Shown here: piece after piece, positions 46,837 through 56,007 of the stretch
How positions within the stretch are numbered: the first letter of the stretch is position 1
Layout of the letters: each line of letters begins with the position of its first letter
From: Niabella soli DSM 19437
GTDB lineage: Bacteria > Bacteroidota > Bacteroidia > Chitinophagales > Chitinophagaceae
Direction: 5' to 3'
DNA: 64,000 nt
Assembly: GCF_000243115.2 (NCBI RefSeq)
Contig: NZ_CP007035.1
Coordinates: 4,092,001-4,156,000 of the forward strand
Position numbers and translations under genes: made by a program
The notes under the pieces: model-generated
The model's database searches: none
Told to the model about the DNA's origin: nothing
The model's input: the letters and a program-made list of their open reading frames with translations, nothing else

Positions 46837-49467
46837 ATGAAACAGCGTTTTTTACTGCTTTACCTTGCCTGCCTGATTGGTTATTATGGAACGGGCCAGG
46901 ATGTATATGAATTAAATAGCGGATGGAAATGTTATCAAGCCTCCGAACTTGCTGCAACACCCGAACAACTATCTCAAAACTCCTACGCTATCGATTCCTG
47001 GATGCCTGCTGTTGTTCCGGGAACGGTGCTCACCACTTTGCTGGAAAACAAAAAGATCCCCGACCCTTTTTACGGGATGAACAATAATAAAATTCCGGAT
47101 ATCTATAATGTAGGGAAGGCCCGGTATACTTATTGGTTCTGTAAAGATTTTAAGGAAGCGATTCCTTCTGGTGACGGACAGGTGTGGTTGAATTTCCGGG
47201 GGATCAATTATAGTTGTGAAATTTACCTCAATGGAAAAAAAGTAAACAAGCAAACCTTTAAAGGCATGTTCCTGCGGCAGCGTTATAATATCACAAGGCT
47301 TTTAAATAAATCCGGGAACAACCGCCTGGCCGTGATCGTATATCCGCCGGATGCTGTGGGCAATCCTAATGGGGGCCAGGGAGGTGATGGCACGATTGCC
47401 AAAAATGTAACGCATCAATATGTTGCCGGGTGGGATTGGATCCAGCCCGTCCGTGACCGGAATACCGGTATCTGGGATAAGGTAACCATTGAGAAAACAA
47501 AGGCAGTTATTATTGTCGATCCTTTTGTAAGAACAGAAGTACCCGGCATCCGGAAGCCGGCAGGCGCGCAGGCTCCCGCCTTCATACATACGAGTGCCAC
47601 CCTTGAAAATGCCAGCGCTGCAACCGTTTCCGGCATTTTAAAATATGAGATCAATCATCAGCAGGTGCGTCAGCGCGTTACCTTAAAGCCCTTTGAAAAA
47701 AAGGAAATGCAGCTTCCGGTGATCGAAATTAAAAATCCCAGACTCTGGTGGCCGAATACATATGGCCCTCAAAATCTTTATCCGGCAGCTTTTTCATTTA
47801 TCAAATCCAATAATGAAATTTCAGATAGCCGCAATGTAGCAGTGGGTATCCGGGAAGTGAAGAATATATGGAACAATCACACACGCAGTATGGAAGTGCG
47901 GGTAAATGGTCAGCCGGTTTTTATAAGAGGAGGCAACTGGATCGTATCCGACGAACTGCTGCGGTTTAGTAAGGAGCGATACGATGCCGAGATCCGGTTG
48001 CACCGGGATATGGGGCTGAACCTGATCCGGGTTTGGGGCGGCGCCTTAACCGAACGCCCGGAGTTTTATGAAGCCTGTGATCGCTATGGCTTTTTGGTAA
48101 TGCAGGACTTTTGGGGCTCGGGTGATTGTAATGGCCGTTGGATGGACCCCAAAAAACTGGAGGACCAATGGACACGGCGTAATTACCCCGATGATCATTC
48201 GCTGTTTATTGAATCCGCAGCGGACATGATCAGGATGATCCGCAATCATCCTTCACTGGCCATTTGGTGCGGAGGCAATGAAATAGTGCTGGCTCCGGAT
48301 CTTTTTCATGCGTTGAAGGATTCTTTAATGCCCAAACTGGACGGCACCCGCTGGTTTATCGATTACTCCAACTCCGACAGCATGTCGTACAACGCCATCG
48401 GCAATAATGGCGACGGACCTTACGGGATACAGACGCTGCCTTATTTCTGGAACTATCGCACCTGGCCGTTTAATTCCGAAATCGGCTCTGTGGGAATGGG
48501 TGATTTTGCTTCTTTAAAAAGATTTATTCCTGAGAACAACCTCGTGATACCTTCCGAAAAAACAGGATCGGAAACCGTAAATGATTCGGTATGGACCTAT
48601 CATAAATACATTGGCTATGGCAAATTTATTGAAGCCTATGGCGCGCCAAAAAACCTGGAAGATTTTGCCAATAAAGCGCAGTTGGTCAATTATGATCAGT
48701 ACCGCACGCTGATGGAAGGGTTTATCGGTCATCAGTGGGATTGGTATACCGGTCTCATCATCTGGAAAACACAAAACCCCTGGACGGCCTTGCGGGGGCA
48801 GATGTATGATTATTACCTGGATCCCAATGCCTGCCTGTATGGATTGCATACCGCGAACCAGCCGCTGCACGGTATGTTCAGCTTTGGCGATAGCTCCATT
48901 TACATCGCCAATAATACCTGGGAGAAAAAAGATAACCTGATGCTGGTGGTAAAAGCATTCAGCATGGAGGGAAAAGAACATTTGATCACACAGGTCTTTT
49001 GCGAGGCCATTCCGCAAAATACAAAACGGATCCTATCTGTAAAAGCAGCCATTAAAGCAATGGGTAAAAATGAGGGAATGTTCCTGACGATTCAGTTGCT
49101 GGATATGAGCAAGACGATTATTGATGAGAACACCTACTGGCTGCCTGACCAGAGTGGTAACTACTCCGGGCTTAATAAAATGCCTGCGGCGCCCTTAAAT
49201 ATTCAGTGTAAGAAAGCCGGAGCGGGTAAGCTTGAGGTACAGCTTCAAAATCCTGAGAACGCGCCCCTGGCTTTTTTCAATCGGCTTTCAGTTGTTGATC
49301 CCAAAACGGGTAAGCGGTTACTGCCTTCGTTTTATAGCGATAATTATGTAACGGTGTTGCCGGGCGCCCGGAAGCTGATTCATATTGATTATCCGAAAGG
49401 CCCCCAAGCAGTAGCGGTATCCGTAGCGGGATGGAATGTAAAGGAGCAGTTGATCAGTATAAACTGA
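46837..49467 (+). CDS. GH2 family exo-glycosidase (mannosidase/glucosaminidase-like clade)
   Basis: An 876-residue exported protein, signal peptide about 1-20. It has the GH2 domain order: N-terminal jelly roll, immunoglobulin-like domain and TIM barrel. The general acid is Glu482 in WCGGNEIVLAPD and the nucleophile Glu548 in NSEIGSVGMG. The sequence is closest in style to beta-mannosidase and exo-beta-glucosaminidase members rather than beta-galactosidase. It probably trims a sugar from pectin side chains, as last gene of the locus, 40 bp after kdgF. Confidence 0.88.
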   Translation: MKQRFLLLYLACLIGYYGTGQDVYELNSGWKCYQASELAATPEQLSQNSYAIDSWMPAVVPGTVLTTLLENKKIPDPFYGMNNNKIPDIYNVGKARYTYWFCKDFKEAIPSGDGQVWLNFRGINYSCEIYLNGKKVNKQTFKGMFLRQRYNITRLLNKSGNNRLAVIVYPPDAVGNPNGGQGGDGTIAKNVTHQYVAGWDWIQPVRDRNTGIWDKVTIEKTKAVIIVDPFVRTEVPGIRKPAGAQAPAFIHTSATLENASAATVSGILKYEINHQQVRQRVTLKPFEKKEMQLPVIEIKNPRLWWPNTYGPQNLYPAAFSFIKSNNEISDSRNVAVGIREVKNIWNNHTRSMEVRVNGQPVFIRGGNWIVSDELLRFSKERYDAEIRLHRDMGLNLIRVWGGALTERPEFYEACDRYGFLVMQDFWGSGDCNGRWMDPKKLEDQWTRRNYPDDHSLFIESAADMIRMIRNHPSLAIWCGGNEIVLAPDLFHALKDSLMPKLDGTRWFIDYSNSDSMSYNAIGNNGDGPYGIQTLPYFWNYRTWPFNSEIGSVGMGDFASLKRFIPENNLVIPSEKTGSETVNDSVWTYHKYIGYGKFIEAYGAPKNLEDFANKAQLVNYDQYRTLMEGFIGHQWDWYTGLIIWKTQNPWTALRGQMYDYYLDPNACLYGLHTANQPLHGMFSFGDSSIYIANNTWEKKDNLMLVVKAFSMEGKEHLITQVFCEAIPQNTKRILSVKAAIKAMGKNEGMFLTIQLLDMSKTIIDENTYWLPDQSGNYSGLNKMPAAPLNIQCKKAGAGKLEVQLQNPENAPLAFFNRLSVVDPKTGKRLLPSFYSDNYVTVLPGARKLIHIDYPKGPQAVAVSVAGWNVKEQLISIN

Positions 49468-49570
49468 TGGTAGCACCTGCTCGACATTAAAAAAAACGTA
49501 TTACTATGTTATTTCACCATCTTTTTATTCAGTCTGTTTGTCAATTCTAAAAACTCCAGAAACGCATATT

Positions 49571-50052
49571 ATAATAACCCGCCATCCATTTTATTAAATA
49601 CCCACGGGCATGTTGATTGCAAAGGATAGTATTGCCGGAACGATTTATAAGCCGGGCCCGCCCGGATAAACCGGTCGGACGGGCCTGTGGCTCTCTGGTT
49701 CTGCTTACGCACAGGTTAACAAGGAACTGAAGTCCCTTGTTAACCTATTAAACCGAGGCTACGCCTCTTGTATGTTCGTGGGTTGGGTGAGTTCTGATCC
49801 GGTACAATGACATTCCTTGCGCCACGGAAAGTCAGGGGCTTGTTCATCAGCTCTTCAATCCGGAATTTATTCCGGATTGAAGAGCTGAGCCGAGAATTAA
49901 GTACCATCGGCACGCCCCATTTGAATTTGAAAATAATGCCGGGCTGCAGGAACCCTGCCTCTTTTCTCAATTGTCTGCCACCATGCCCAATTGATAGCAA
50001 TGGGAGCGGGACGCCTAAGCTTATTATGATAATTTTGATGCCGGTTCATTAT
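49571..50052 (+). repeat. structured dispersed element, copy A
   Basis: A 482-bp element related to 56752-57190. Left end ATAATAACCCGCCATC and right end GATGCCGGTTCATTAT are imperfect inverted repeats (13/16). In order it holds stem-loops at 49681-49693, 49714-49745 (11-bp stem), 49755-49767 (GAGGCTACGCCTC), 49829-49841, 49848-49887 (perfect 19-bp arms) and 49901-49913. It covers most of the gap after GH2; 49468-49570 shows nothing else. The right end touches the stop codon of the oxidoreductase gene. A MITE-like mobile element or structured RNA are the main options. Confidence 0.8.
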
Positions 50053-50642
50053 TAATTTAAAACGGAAAAGCGCTTTTCCAGTTGGATCAGCCATTGTTTT
50101 CTTTTCTTATCAGAAGTGGATTTTACCATGCTTAAGTTGATCCACTTCCTGTTTTTATACCCCATTTTCCAAAAGGTACCGGTAATGACGGCTTTGCGGA
50201 TGGCATTTCCGAAAACGAGCCGGTATAATAAGCCGGGCGTATTCATGGTAGTAATCACCGTAACGCTTTTTATTTTTTTGAAAAGCGGAAGCATCCGGTA
50301 GCCGCCTGCACTATATTCATAAGCCACTCCCGGGAAAATGACTTTGTCAATAAACCCTTTTGTCAAGGCAGGCATCAGCTCCCACCATATCGGAAAGATA
50401 AAGATCAGATGATCTGCCTGGTCCAGCCTTTTTTTGTATCCGATGACCTGGGAGTCAACAGGCTGCCGCTGTTTAAATGCCCGAAGGTCGTCTGCCGTCA
50501 TAACAGGGTTAAACCCTTCCTTATCCAGGTGGATCAGGTCGGTTGTGCATTGGGCGCGGGCCAGTCCTTTTATAACTGCTTTCAGAACGGCGTTGCAATA
50601 ACTGCCTTCATAAGGGTGGTTGAAAATAATGGCTGCGTGCAT
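50052..50642 (-). CDS. NAD(P)H-dependent oxidoreductase, flavodoxin-like fold
   Basis: The 196-residue protein has the KefF/MdaB-type flavodoxin-2 pattern: AAIIFNHPYEGSYCNAVLK at the start, a central FPIWWELMPALTKGFIDKV FMN-binding segment and VITTMNTPG. Such enzymes reduce quinones or other electrophiles with NAD(P)H. It lies 74 bp after the Crp/Fnr gene on the same strand and may be its target. The TAA stop codon coincides with the end of element A. Confidence 0.88.
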   Translation of the reverse strand: MHAAIIFNHPYEGSYCNAVLKAVIKGLARAQCTTDLIHLDKEGFNPVMTADDLRAFKQRQPVDSQVIGYKKRLDQADHLIFIFPIWWELMPALTKGFIDKVIFPGVAYEYSAGGYRMLPLFKKIKSVTVITTMNTPGLLYRLVFGNAIRKAVITGTFWKMGYKNRKWINLSMVKSTSDKKRKQWLIQLEKRFSVLN

Positions 50643-50716
50643 ACTTGTATTTTTTTAATAAGCACAAAGGTGCGCAGGCCGGAACGGCCATACGATAACA
50701 ATTGTAAAGAAATGCT

Positions 50717-51250
50717 TCAGCGCCGGTTGCGGATCCTGCTAAGCGATACGGGCGTGATGCCCAGGTAGGAGGCAATATAATGCTGCGGAACACGCTGCAG
50801 GATCTCCGGCTGCTGTCGGATCAGTTCTTCGTAGCGTTTTTGAGGATTGTCTTTAATGCGCGAAAGAAACAACTGCTGGTAAAAAATCAATCGGAGAAAG
50901 GTATGCTCCTGCACTTCATTCCTTAACACGGAAGAATTGTCTAAAATAAATTGAAAATCCTTTTTTGATATACTGTGGATGACAGAAGGCTCAATGCTTT
51001 CCAGGTTAAACAGGCTGGGTTGATTGGTCCGGAAGCTTTCTACAGAAGAAACACCTGCTCCTTCAAAGAAAAATTGGAAGGTAACATCCTTGCCATTATT
51101 GTTAAACCATAACCGCAAACAACCCTTTTCAATGTAGTAGGCTGTTTTTGAGAGCTGACCTTCCCGCAATAGCAGGGTTTTTGCCGGGATCTCCCGCCGC
51201 TTAAAAAGATGACGGAACGGCTCCCACGCACCATTGATGGCTTTGTTCAT
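50717..51250 (-). CDS. Crp/Fnr family transcription regulator
   Basis: 177 residues: an N-terminal cyclic-nucleotide-binding-like jelly roll (about 20-125, with LLLREGQLSKTAYYIEKGCLRLW) and a compact C-terminal helix-turn-helix ending YIASYLGITPVSLSRIRNR. This short Crp/Fnr type is very frequent in Bacteroidota and often controls an adjacent enzyme gene, here the flavin oxidoreductase. There is no Fnr-type Cys cluster. It lies just after the pectin locus on the other strand, but nothing ties it to pectin control. Confidence 0.9.
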   Translation of the reverse strand: MNKAINGAWEPFRHLFKRREIPAKTLLLREGQLSKTAYYIEKGCLRLWFNNNGKDVTFQFFFEGAGVSSVESFRTNQPSLFNLESIEPSVIHSISKKDFQFILDNSSVLRNEVQEHTFLRLIFYQQLFLSRIKDNPQKRYEELIRQQPEILQRVPQHYIASYLGITPVSLSRIRNRR

Positions 51251-51324
51251 AGAAAAAAATTTAAGGATTGCTGACAGGCTAAAACGGGCATATTCTTATG
51301 CTGCAGGAACCCGGCGGAAGCCAA

Positions 51325-53103
51325 TTAATCGTATAACTCATCAATTTCTTTCCTGAATTTTTCCAGGATTACTTTTCGTTTCAAACTGAGCTTGGGTGTC
51401 ATTTCCCCGGTTTCTACGCGCCATTCATCCGGTAACAAATGAAATTTCTTTATTTGTTCCACATGGTTAAAGCCGGTATTATGATAATCGATCACCGACC
51501 GGAACAACGCGTGTACCTGATCATTTTTTACGATTTCCTCCTTGGTGCCGATATCAAGCTTTTGCTCCCGCATCCAGTCCATTACTGCCGGAAAGGAAGG
51601 GACGATCAGGGCGCTTACAAATTTTTTATCATTGCCAATGACCATGATCTGTTCAATAAATTTGCTTTCCTTCATTTTGTTCTCTATCGGCTGCGGGGCT
51701 ACATACTTTCCGCCACTGGTTTTCAACAATTCTTTTTTCCGATCGGTGATTTTCAGGTACCGGCCTTCAATCCATTCTCCGATATCGCCGGTGCACAGCC
51801 ACCCATCCCGTATTACTTCAGCCGTAAGCTCCGGGCGCTTATAATAGCCTTGCATTACACAGGGACTTTTTACCAGTATTTCACCATCTTCGGCGATCAT
51901 GGTTTCTATACCCTCAATAGCGGGCCCCACCGTGCCTATATAATTGTCTGCCTTCCGGTTAATACAAATCACCGGGCTATGCTCGGTAGGACCGTATCCT
52001 TCAAAAACGGGAATACCCGCCGCATTAAAAATGCGCAATATTTTTTCGGGCGCCGCAGCGCCACCGGTGATAATAAACTGGACATTGCCGCCCAGCGCTG
52101 CGCGCCATTTGCTGAACACCAGCCTGCGGGCGATGCTCAGCTTTTTATTATACAGCCAGCTCTTGTTCACACGGTTATCATATTGGGTACCCAGGTTCAC
52201 GCTCCAATAAAACAATGCTCTTTTTATGCCCCGTAATTCTTTGCCCTTGGTCATTATTTTTTCATACACTTTTTCCAGCAAACGCGGTACGGTAGCAAAA
52301 CCATCGGGTTGCACTTCTCTCAAATTGTCGGCGATGGTATCCATACTTTCTGCGTAATAAATACCAATACCGCTAAACAGATAGATATAAGTAACCGTCT
52401 TTTCAAAAATGTGGTTAAGCGGCAGAAAGCTCAGGGCCTTTGTTTGGGGTTGATCCGGAAAAGGAAAACTTTCTTTTGAAAAAAATATATTACTGATAAT
52501 ATTAGCGTGGCTCAGCATCACTCCTTTGGGTGTGCCGGTAGTACCAGAGGTGTAGATGATGGTGGCCGTATGCGTTGGCGTGATAGTTTGTTTTATGGCG
52601 GTCAGTTCCTGTTGCTCCGTTTCGCTGAGTGGCGCTATCAATTCCGAATAATGCGTGGCACCATCAATAGGGTCAAACGTGTAAATACCCTGGAGAAAAT
52701 CATTTTTTACAGACCGCACTTTCTCCAGGAGCTCTTTATTGCTTACAAAAATAAATTTCGCACGGGATTCATTTAAAATAAACTCCAGTTCAAGCGGGTT
52801 GGTTGTGGGATAAATGGGAATCAAAATGGCGCCTGTCTGCTGCACTGCCAGGTCAGTAAAGATCCATTCAGGTCTGTTTTGGCTGATGATAGCGATCTTA
52901 TCGCTACCCTCGGTTGACAGATCATTTCCTGAAACTCCTTTTTTGATCAGGCCTGAAGACAGTTGATCTACAACGATGCTCACCTCCGCCGTTGAATAGG
53001 CCCGCCATTGTCCGTTTATTTTGGCATTGAGCATATTCGGTTTCGGAAATTGCTGAAGTTGGTTCTCAATAGCGTCAAATAAACGGAAAGCAGGAAACGT
53101 CAT
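51325..53103 (-). CDS. long-chain acyl-CoA synthetase, AMP-forming
   Basis: A 592-residue adenylate-forming enzyme: P-loop-like IIYTSGTTGTPKGVMLSH, the A5 motif GYGPTEHSPVICIN, ATP-binding Asp and Arg in WLCTGDIGEW and YLKITDRKKE, and the acceptor region TSGGKYVAPQPIEN. It matches the bacterial FadD15/long-chain group that activates fatty acids to acyl-CoA. It is cytosolic or membrane-peripheral. The gap of 74 bp to the Crp/Fnr gene leaves open whether they share a transcript. Confidence 0.93.
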   Translation of the reverse strand: MTFPAFRLFDAIENQLQQFPKPNMLNAKINGQWRAYSTAEVSIVVDQLSSGLIKKGVSGNDLSTEGSDKIAIISQNRPEWIFTDLAVQQTGAILIPIYPTTNPLELEFILNESRAKFIFVSNKELLEKVRSVKNDFLQGIYTFDPIDGATHYSELIAPLSETEQQELTAIKQTITPTHTATIIYTSGTTGTPKGVMLSHANIISNIFFSKESFPFPDQPQTKALSFLPLNHIFEKTVTYIYLFSGIGIYYAESMDTIADNLREVQPDGFATVPRLLEKVYEKIMTKGKELRGIKRALFYWSVNLGTQYDNRVNKSWLYNKKLSIARRLVFSKWRAALGGNVQFIITGGAAAPEKILRIFNAAGIPVFEGYGPTEHSPVICINRKADNYIGTVGPAIEGIETMIAEDGEILVKSPCVMQGYYKRPELTAEVIRDGWLCTGDIGEWIEGRYLKITDRKKELLKTSGGKYVAPQPIENKMKESKFIEQIMVIGNDKKFVSALIVPSFPAVMDWMREQKLDIGTKEEIVKNDQVHALFRSVIDYHNTGFNHVEQIKKFHLLPDEWRVETGEMTPKLSLKRKVILEKFRKEIDELYD

Positions 53104-53436
53104 TGTTATTCATTTAATGATTCTATAAACAATATAAGCAAAATATCTCTTAAGAACTTTCTAAACTTGTTTTTAACCAAAAGCTGCCCCGCACAGTAGC
53201 GAACGAAAAACCCTGTACCGGCATTCCGGTCGGTCGGGCGTTAAGGGTAAAGGCGTTTTCTTAAAGAGCTTAATTCTTAATGGTTCAAAAAACTTTCGAT
53301 GTGAGGCTTTTTAAAGAACTTTAAAATAAAAAACCACTTCGGGATAGAAGTGGTTCAAAAAATTGATAAATGCAAGGGTTATTATTGAAAAACGCGCTCA
53401 GTACTTTGCGCCAGAGACGACATTGATTAGGCCGCC
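53104..53436. other. intergenic region with a minus-strand terminator
   Basis: No gene seen. Apart from the terminator at 53321-53355, the region is AT-rich upstream of the acyl-CoA ligase gene, and contains a GC-rich patch (CCGGCATTCCGGTCGG near 53218). No clear TAnnTTTG element was found on the minus strand. Confidence 0.5.
53321..53355 (-). terminator. intrinsic terminator of the TPR gene
   Basis: AACCACTTC (53332-53340) pairs with GAAGTGGTT (53347-53355) around GGGATA. On the minus strand it is followed by a T-rich tract (53331 down to 53321), about 80 bp after the stop of the TPR gene. Confidence 0.85.
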
Positions 53437-54450
53437 CTATTTATTGGAATATACCTGGCCCGCAGGCATCTTAAATATACGCGAGGTATGAAAGGCGGTG
53501 AACTTGTCGTATTCATCCTTATGTGCTGCAGCCCATGCTTCAAAGTTGGGTTGACTGGCAACGGGTCCAAACATCCATTGATTATACGAATCGAAGATGC
53601 CGTCCTTCATCAGTTGTTGATGCATTTCAAATAAACGGAAAGGATATTGTTTCGCAAAATTGTTCATCCAGTCCAATACAAACCGGGTGCGGATCATAGC
53701 CAGCGTTTCGGGTGTTAACCCCTGGGCGCTGATACCGGATTGCCGGGCAAAGGTTTCCAAAACCGCCTTGGCAAACGGGTTTTTTTCACGCGAAGCCGCT
53801 TGCGACAGATCAGAACTGAATAGCTGTTTATAAGAATCCAGCACCATCTGTTTGATACTATTGGATTTGGGATTAAGGCTTTGCATATTCGCATAAATCT
53901 CGCCATATAATGCCGCCCAAAGTTTTCCTTCCGGTTGTTTGTAATAGTAAATGGACGCGTTATAATAATTGTCGGCGTAAGAGGGAGCAATCTCCATCCC
54001 TTTTTCCCATTGGGAAATGGCAGCCGACCCGTTCTTCATCGCATCCAGTACCTCGCCGTATTCACTATAAAGCGGACCCGCCTTCGGAAATTTGGAGATC
54101 CCGGCTTTGTAAACCTTTTCGGCTTCTTTGGCATTTTCTGTTCCGCGATAAAGGGTTCCGGCTAGCTGATAGACTGCTACATCCGCGCTATCCGAATTCA
54201 GTACCGGTTTTATTACTTCCAATCCCTTGGCATAATCTTTCTTGTAATAATAAGCAAGCGCCAGGTCTTTTTGAAGGTCGGTGTTGTTTTGATCGGTTTG
54301 TACCGCTTTATTTAATACCATAATGGCATTGTCCATATCCCCGGACATCATAAATTTTCGGGCATTTTCACGTACGGTTGCCACATCTTCCTGGCCAAAA
54401 GCTATAACGGATCCCATTAGAAAAAGGACCGCAGTAAATACTTGTTTCAT
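53437..54450 (-). CDS. exported TPR-repeat protein
   Basis: 337 residues, signal peptide about 1-19 (ending AFGQ). Tetratricopeptide repeats follow (about 25-210), such as MMSGDMDNAIMVLNKAVQ, DLALAYYYKKDYAKGLEVI and YSEYGEVLDAMKNGSAAISQW. The last third is helical without clear repeats. It is probably periplasmic and a binding scaffold; partner unknown. Transcribed alone, with its own terminator. Confidence 0.85.
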   Translation of the reverse strand: MKQVFTAVLFLMGSVIAFGQEDVATVRENARKFMMSGDMDNAIMVLNKAVQTDQNNTDLQKDLALAYYYKKDYAKGLEVIKPVLNSDSADVAVYQLAGTLYRGTENAKEAEKVYKAGISKFPKAGPLYSEYGEVLDAMKNGSAAISQWEKGMEIAPSYADNYYNASIYYYKQPEGKLWAALYGEIYANMQSLNPKSNSIKQMVLDSYKQLFSSDLSQAASREKNPFAKAVLETFARQSGISAQGLTPETLAMIRTRFVLDWMNNFAKQYPFRLFEMHQQLMKDGIFDSYNQWMFGPVASQPNFEAWAAAHKDEYDKFTAFHTSRIFKMPAGQVYSNK

Positions 54451-54773
54451 CTAGTGTAATTTTAAGTAACTGATTACCAATTTATTCTGACAATATATGA
54501 GCTGTTAAGCAAAAAGTGAGCCGAACAGTTGTTTAAAGGACGCAAAATTAAAATAAAGGGTGGTAGCATAACGATTTTTATTTTTTATAACAAAAAATTA
54601 CCGGGCGGCCGGGGGCATTAATTTCGTTGTTCAGTGCTGCAGTATGATTGAATTTTGAAGTTTTTAACCACATAAGATAGGGTTGACAGATAACAGGAAC
54701 ATAAAGCGCATTAACACTGAGGCCGGCTTGCAAAACAAGCCTTTCCGTCTTCCGGATTCCGGGCCGTCATAAC
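54451..54773. other. intergenic region with a hairpin
   Basis: No gene found. GGCTTG (54725-54730) pairs with CAAGCC (54736-54741) around CAAAA, about 40 bp after the DUF1015 stop. The minus strand lacks a T-tract after it, so a terminator role is doubtful. The part next to 54450 is AT-rich and should hold the TPR gene's promoter. Confidence 0.45.
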
Positions 54774-55994
54774 TCAAAACAAATGCGTCAATAACCCGTC
54801 CCTTAATTTGGGTTCAAACCAGGTGCTTTTTGGTGGCATTACGGCGCCCCTGTCAGCAATGGCAAATAGTTGCTGAATGCTTACTGGATACAGGCTAAAA
54901 GCGACCTGCATTTCACCGTTGTTTACCCGCCGTTCCAGTTCCCCCATTCCCCGGATGCCACCCACAAAGTCAATACGTGTATCTGTTCGCTGGTCTTGAA
55001 TAGCCAATAGCTTTTTCAGTATATTTTCGGAAAGGATCGATACATCTAACACACCCACCGGATCTTCGGAATAACTGCCGCCGCGGCTTTTAAGCGTGTA
55101 CCAGTTCCCTTCCAGGTACATGCCAAATTCGTGCGGTGCTTCGGGGGTAACAGCAACAGCACTGGCGGCAACTTCAAAGTCTTCCTGTAAAGCTTTTATG
55201 AATGTTGCTGCAGCATAGCCGTTCAGATCTTTCACCACACGGTTATAATCCATAATGGCAAGTTCACTTGCAGGAAAAATGACGGTGAGAAAAAAAGCTG
55301 CTTCAGGATGATCCGGCAGCGCTTTGCTTACTTTGGCCGCAGAAGCTGCGCGATGATGGCCGTCTGCAATATAGGTGGCGGGAACCTTGTCTTTAAACAG
55401 GCGGGTAATAGTAGTTATAATTTCCGCGGCGTTAACAACCCAAACCGTATGTTGCACACCGTCTGTTGCGGTAAAATCATACGCCGGCTGGTGGTTGGTT
55501 TTCCAATCGCTGACCAATAGATCCAGCGCCGCTACATTCTTATAAGCCAGGAACACCTTGCCGGTTTGCGCCCCGATCGTTCGCATATGATCAATGCGGT
55601 CCTGTTCCTTTTCCGGCCGGGTAAATTCATGTTTTTTGATCAGCCCGTTTTCATAGTCGGCCACAGAGGAGGCTGCCACCAGACCTGTTTGGCTTCTGCC
55701 GTTCCAGGTCAGCCGGTAAATATAATAGCAAGGTTGCGCTTCCTGGAAAAGGCGTCCCTGTTTGATAAAAGCATCCAGGTTTTCCCTGGCTTTTTCATAA
55801 ACTGCTTTGCTGTGCACCGGCGTGTCTGCGGGCAGGTCTATTTCCGCTTTCGTAATGTGCAGAAATGAGACCGGGTTGTTTTTTGCCAAAGCCCTCGCTT
55901 CCCCGCTGCTTAAAACATCATAGGGGGGTGAAGCAAGCTGAGCGGCAATTGCTTTGTCTGGCCGCAGGGCCGAAAACGGTTTGATCGTTATCAT
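54774..55994 (-). CDS. DUF1015 family protein
   Basis: The 406-residue soluble protein shows the DUF1015 hallmarks: IKPFSALRPDKAIAAQLASPPYDVLSS at the start, YADGHHRAASA-like ATYIADGHHRAAS in the middle and FVGGIRGMGELE near the end. This widespread family has no established activity; the conserved GHHR suggests a catalytic or nucleotide site. In many bacteria it lies near serA/serC; here no serine genes are in view. DUF502 is encoded 13 bp upstream, so the two share an operon. Confidence 0.9.
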   Translation of the reverse strand: MITIKPFSALRPDKAIAAQLASPPYDVLSSGEARALAKNNPVSFLHITKAEIDLPADTPVHSKAVYEKARENLDAFIKQGRLFQEAQPCYYIYRLTWNGRSQTGLVAASSVADYENGLIKKHEFTRPEKEQDRIDHMRTIGAQTGKVFLAYKNVAALDLLVSDWKTNHQPAYDFTATDGVQHTVWVVNAAEIITTITRLFKDKVPATYIADGHHRAASAAKVSKALPDHPEAAFFLTVIFPASELAIMDYNRVVKDLNGYAAATFIKALQEDFEVAASAVAVTPEAPHEFGMYLEGNWYTLKSRGGSYSEDPVGVLDVSILSENILKKLLAIQDQRTDTRIDFVGGIRGMGELERRVNNGEMQVAFSLYPVSIQQLFAIADRGAVMPPKSTWFEPKLRDGLLTHLF

Positions 55995-56007
55995 AATTCA
56001 ATTGTAG

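Noticed and set aside
49740-50000. 86-codon minus-strand frame inside element A
   Set aside because: The matching region of element B has stops and frame-shifting indels, while the hairpins are kept. The frame is therefore not a shared coding sequence.
50717-51250. Crp/Fnr gene as regulator of the pectin locus
   Set aside because: It is on the opposite strand, beyond element A, and adjacent to an oxidoreductase gene that is the more natural target. No shared site with the pectin promoters was seen.
54725-54741. Hairpin after DUF1015 as a terminator
   Set aside because: It lacks a T-tract on the minus strand, so termination is not supported.
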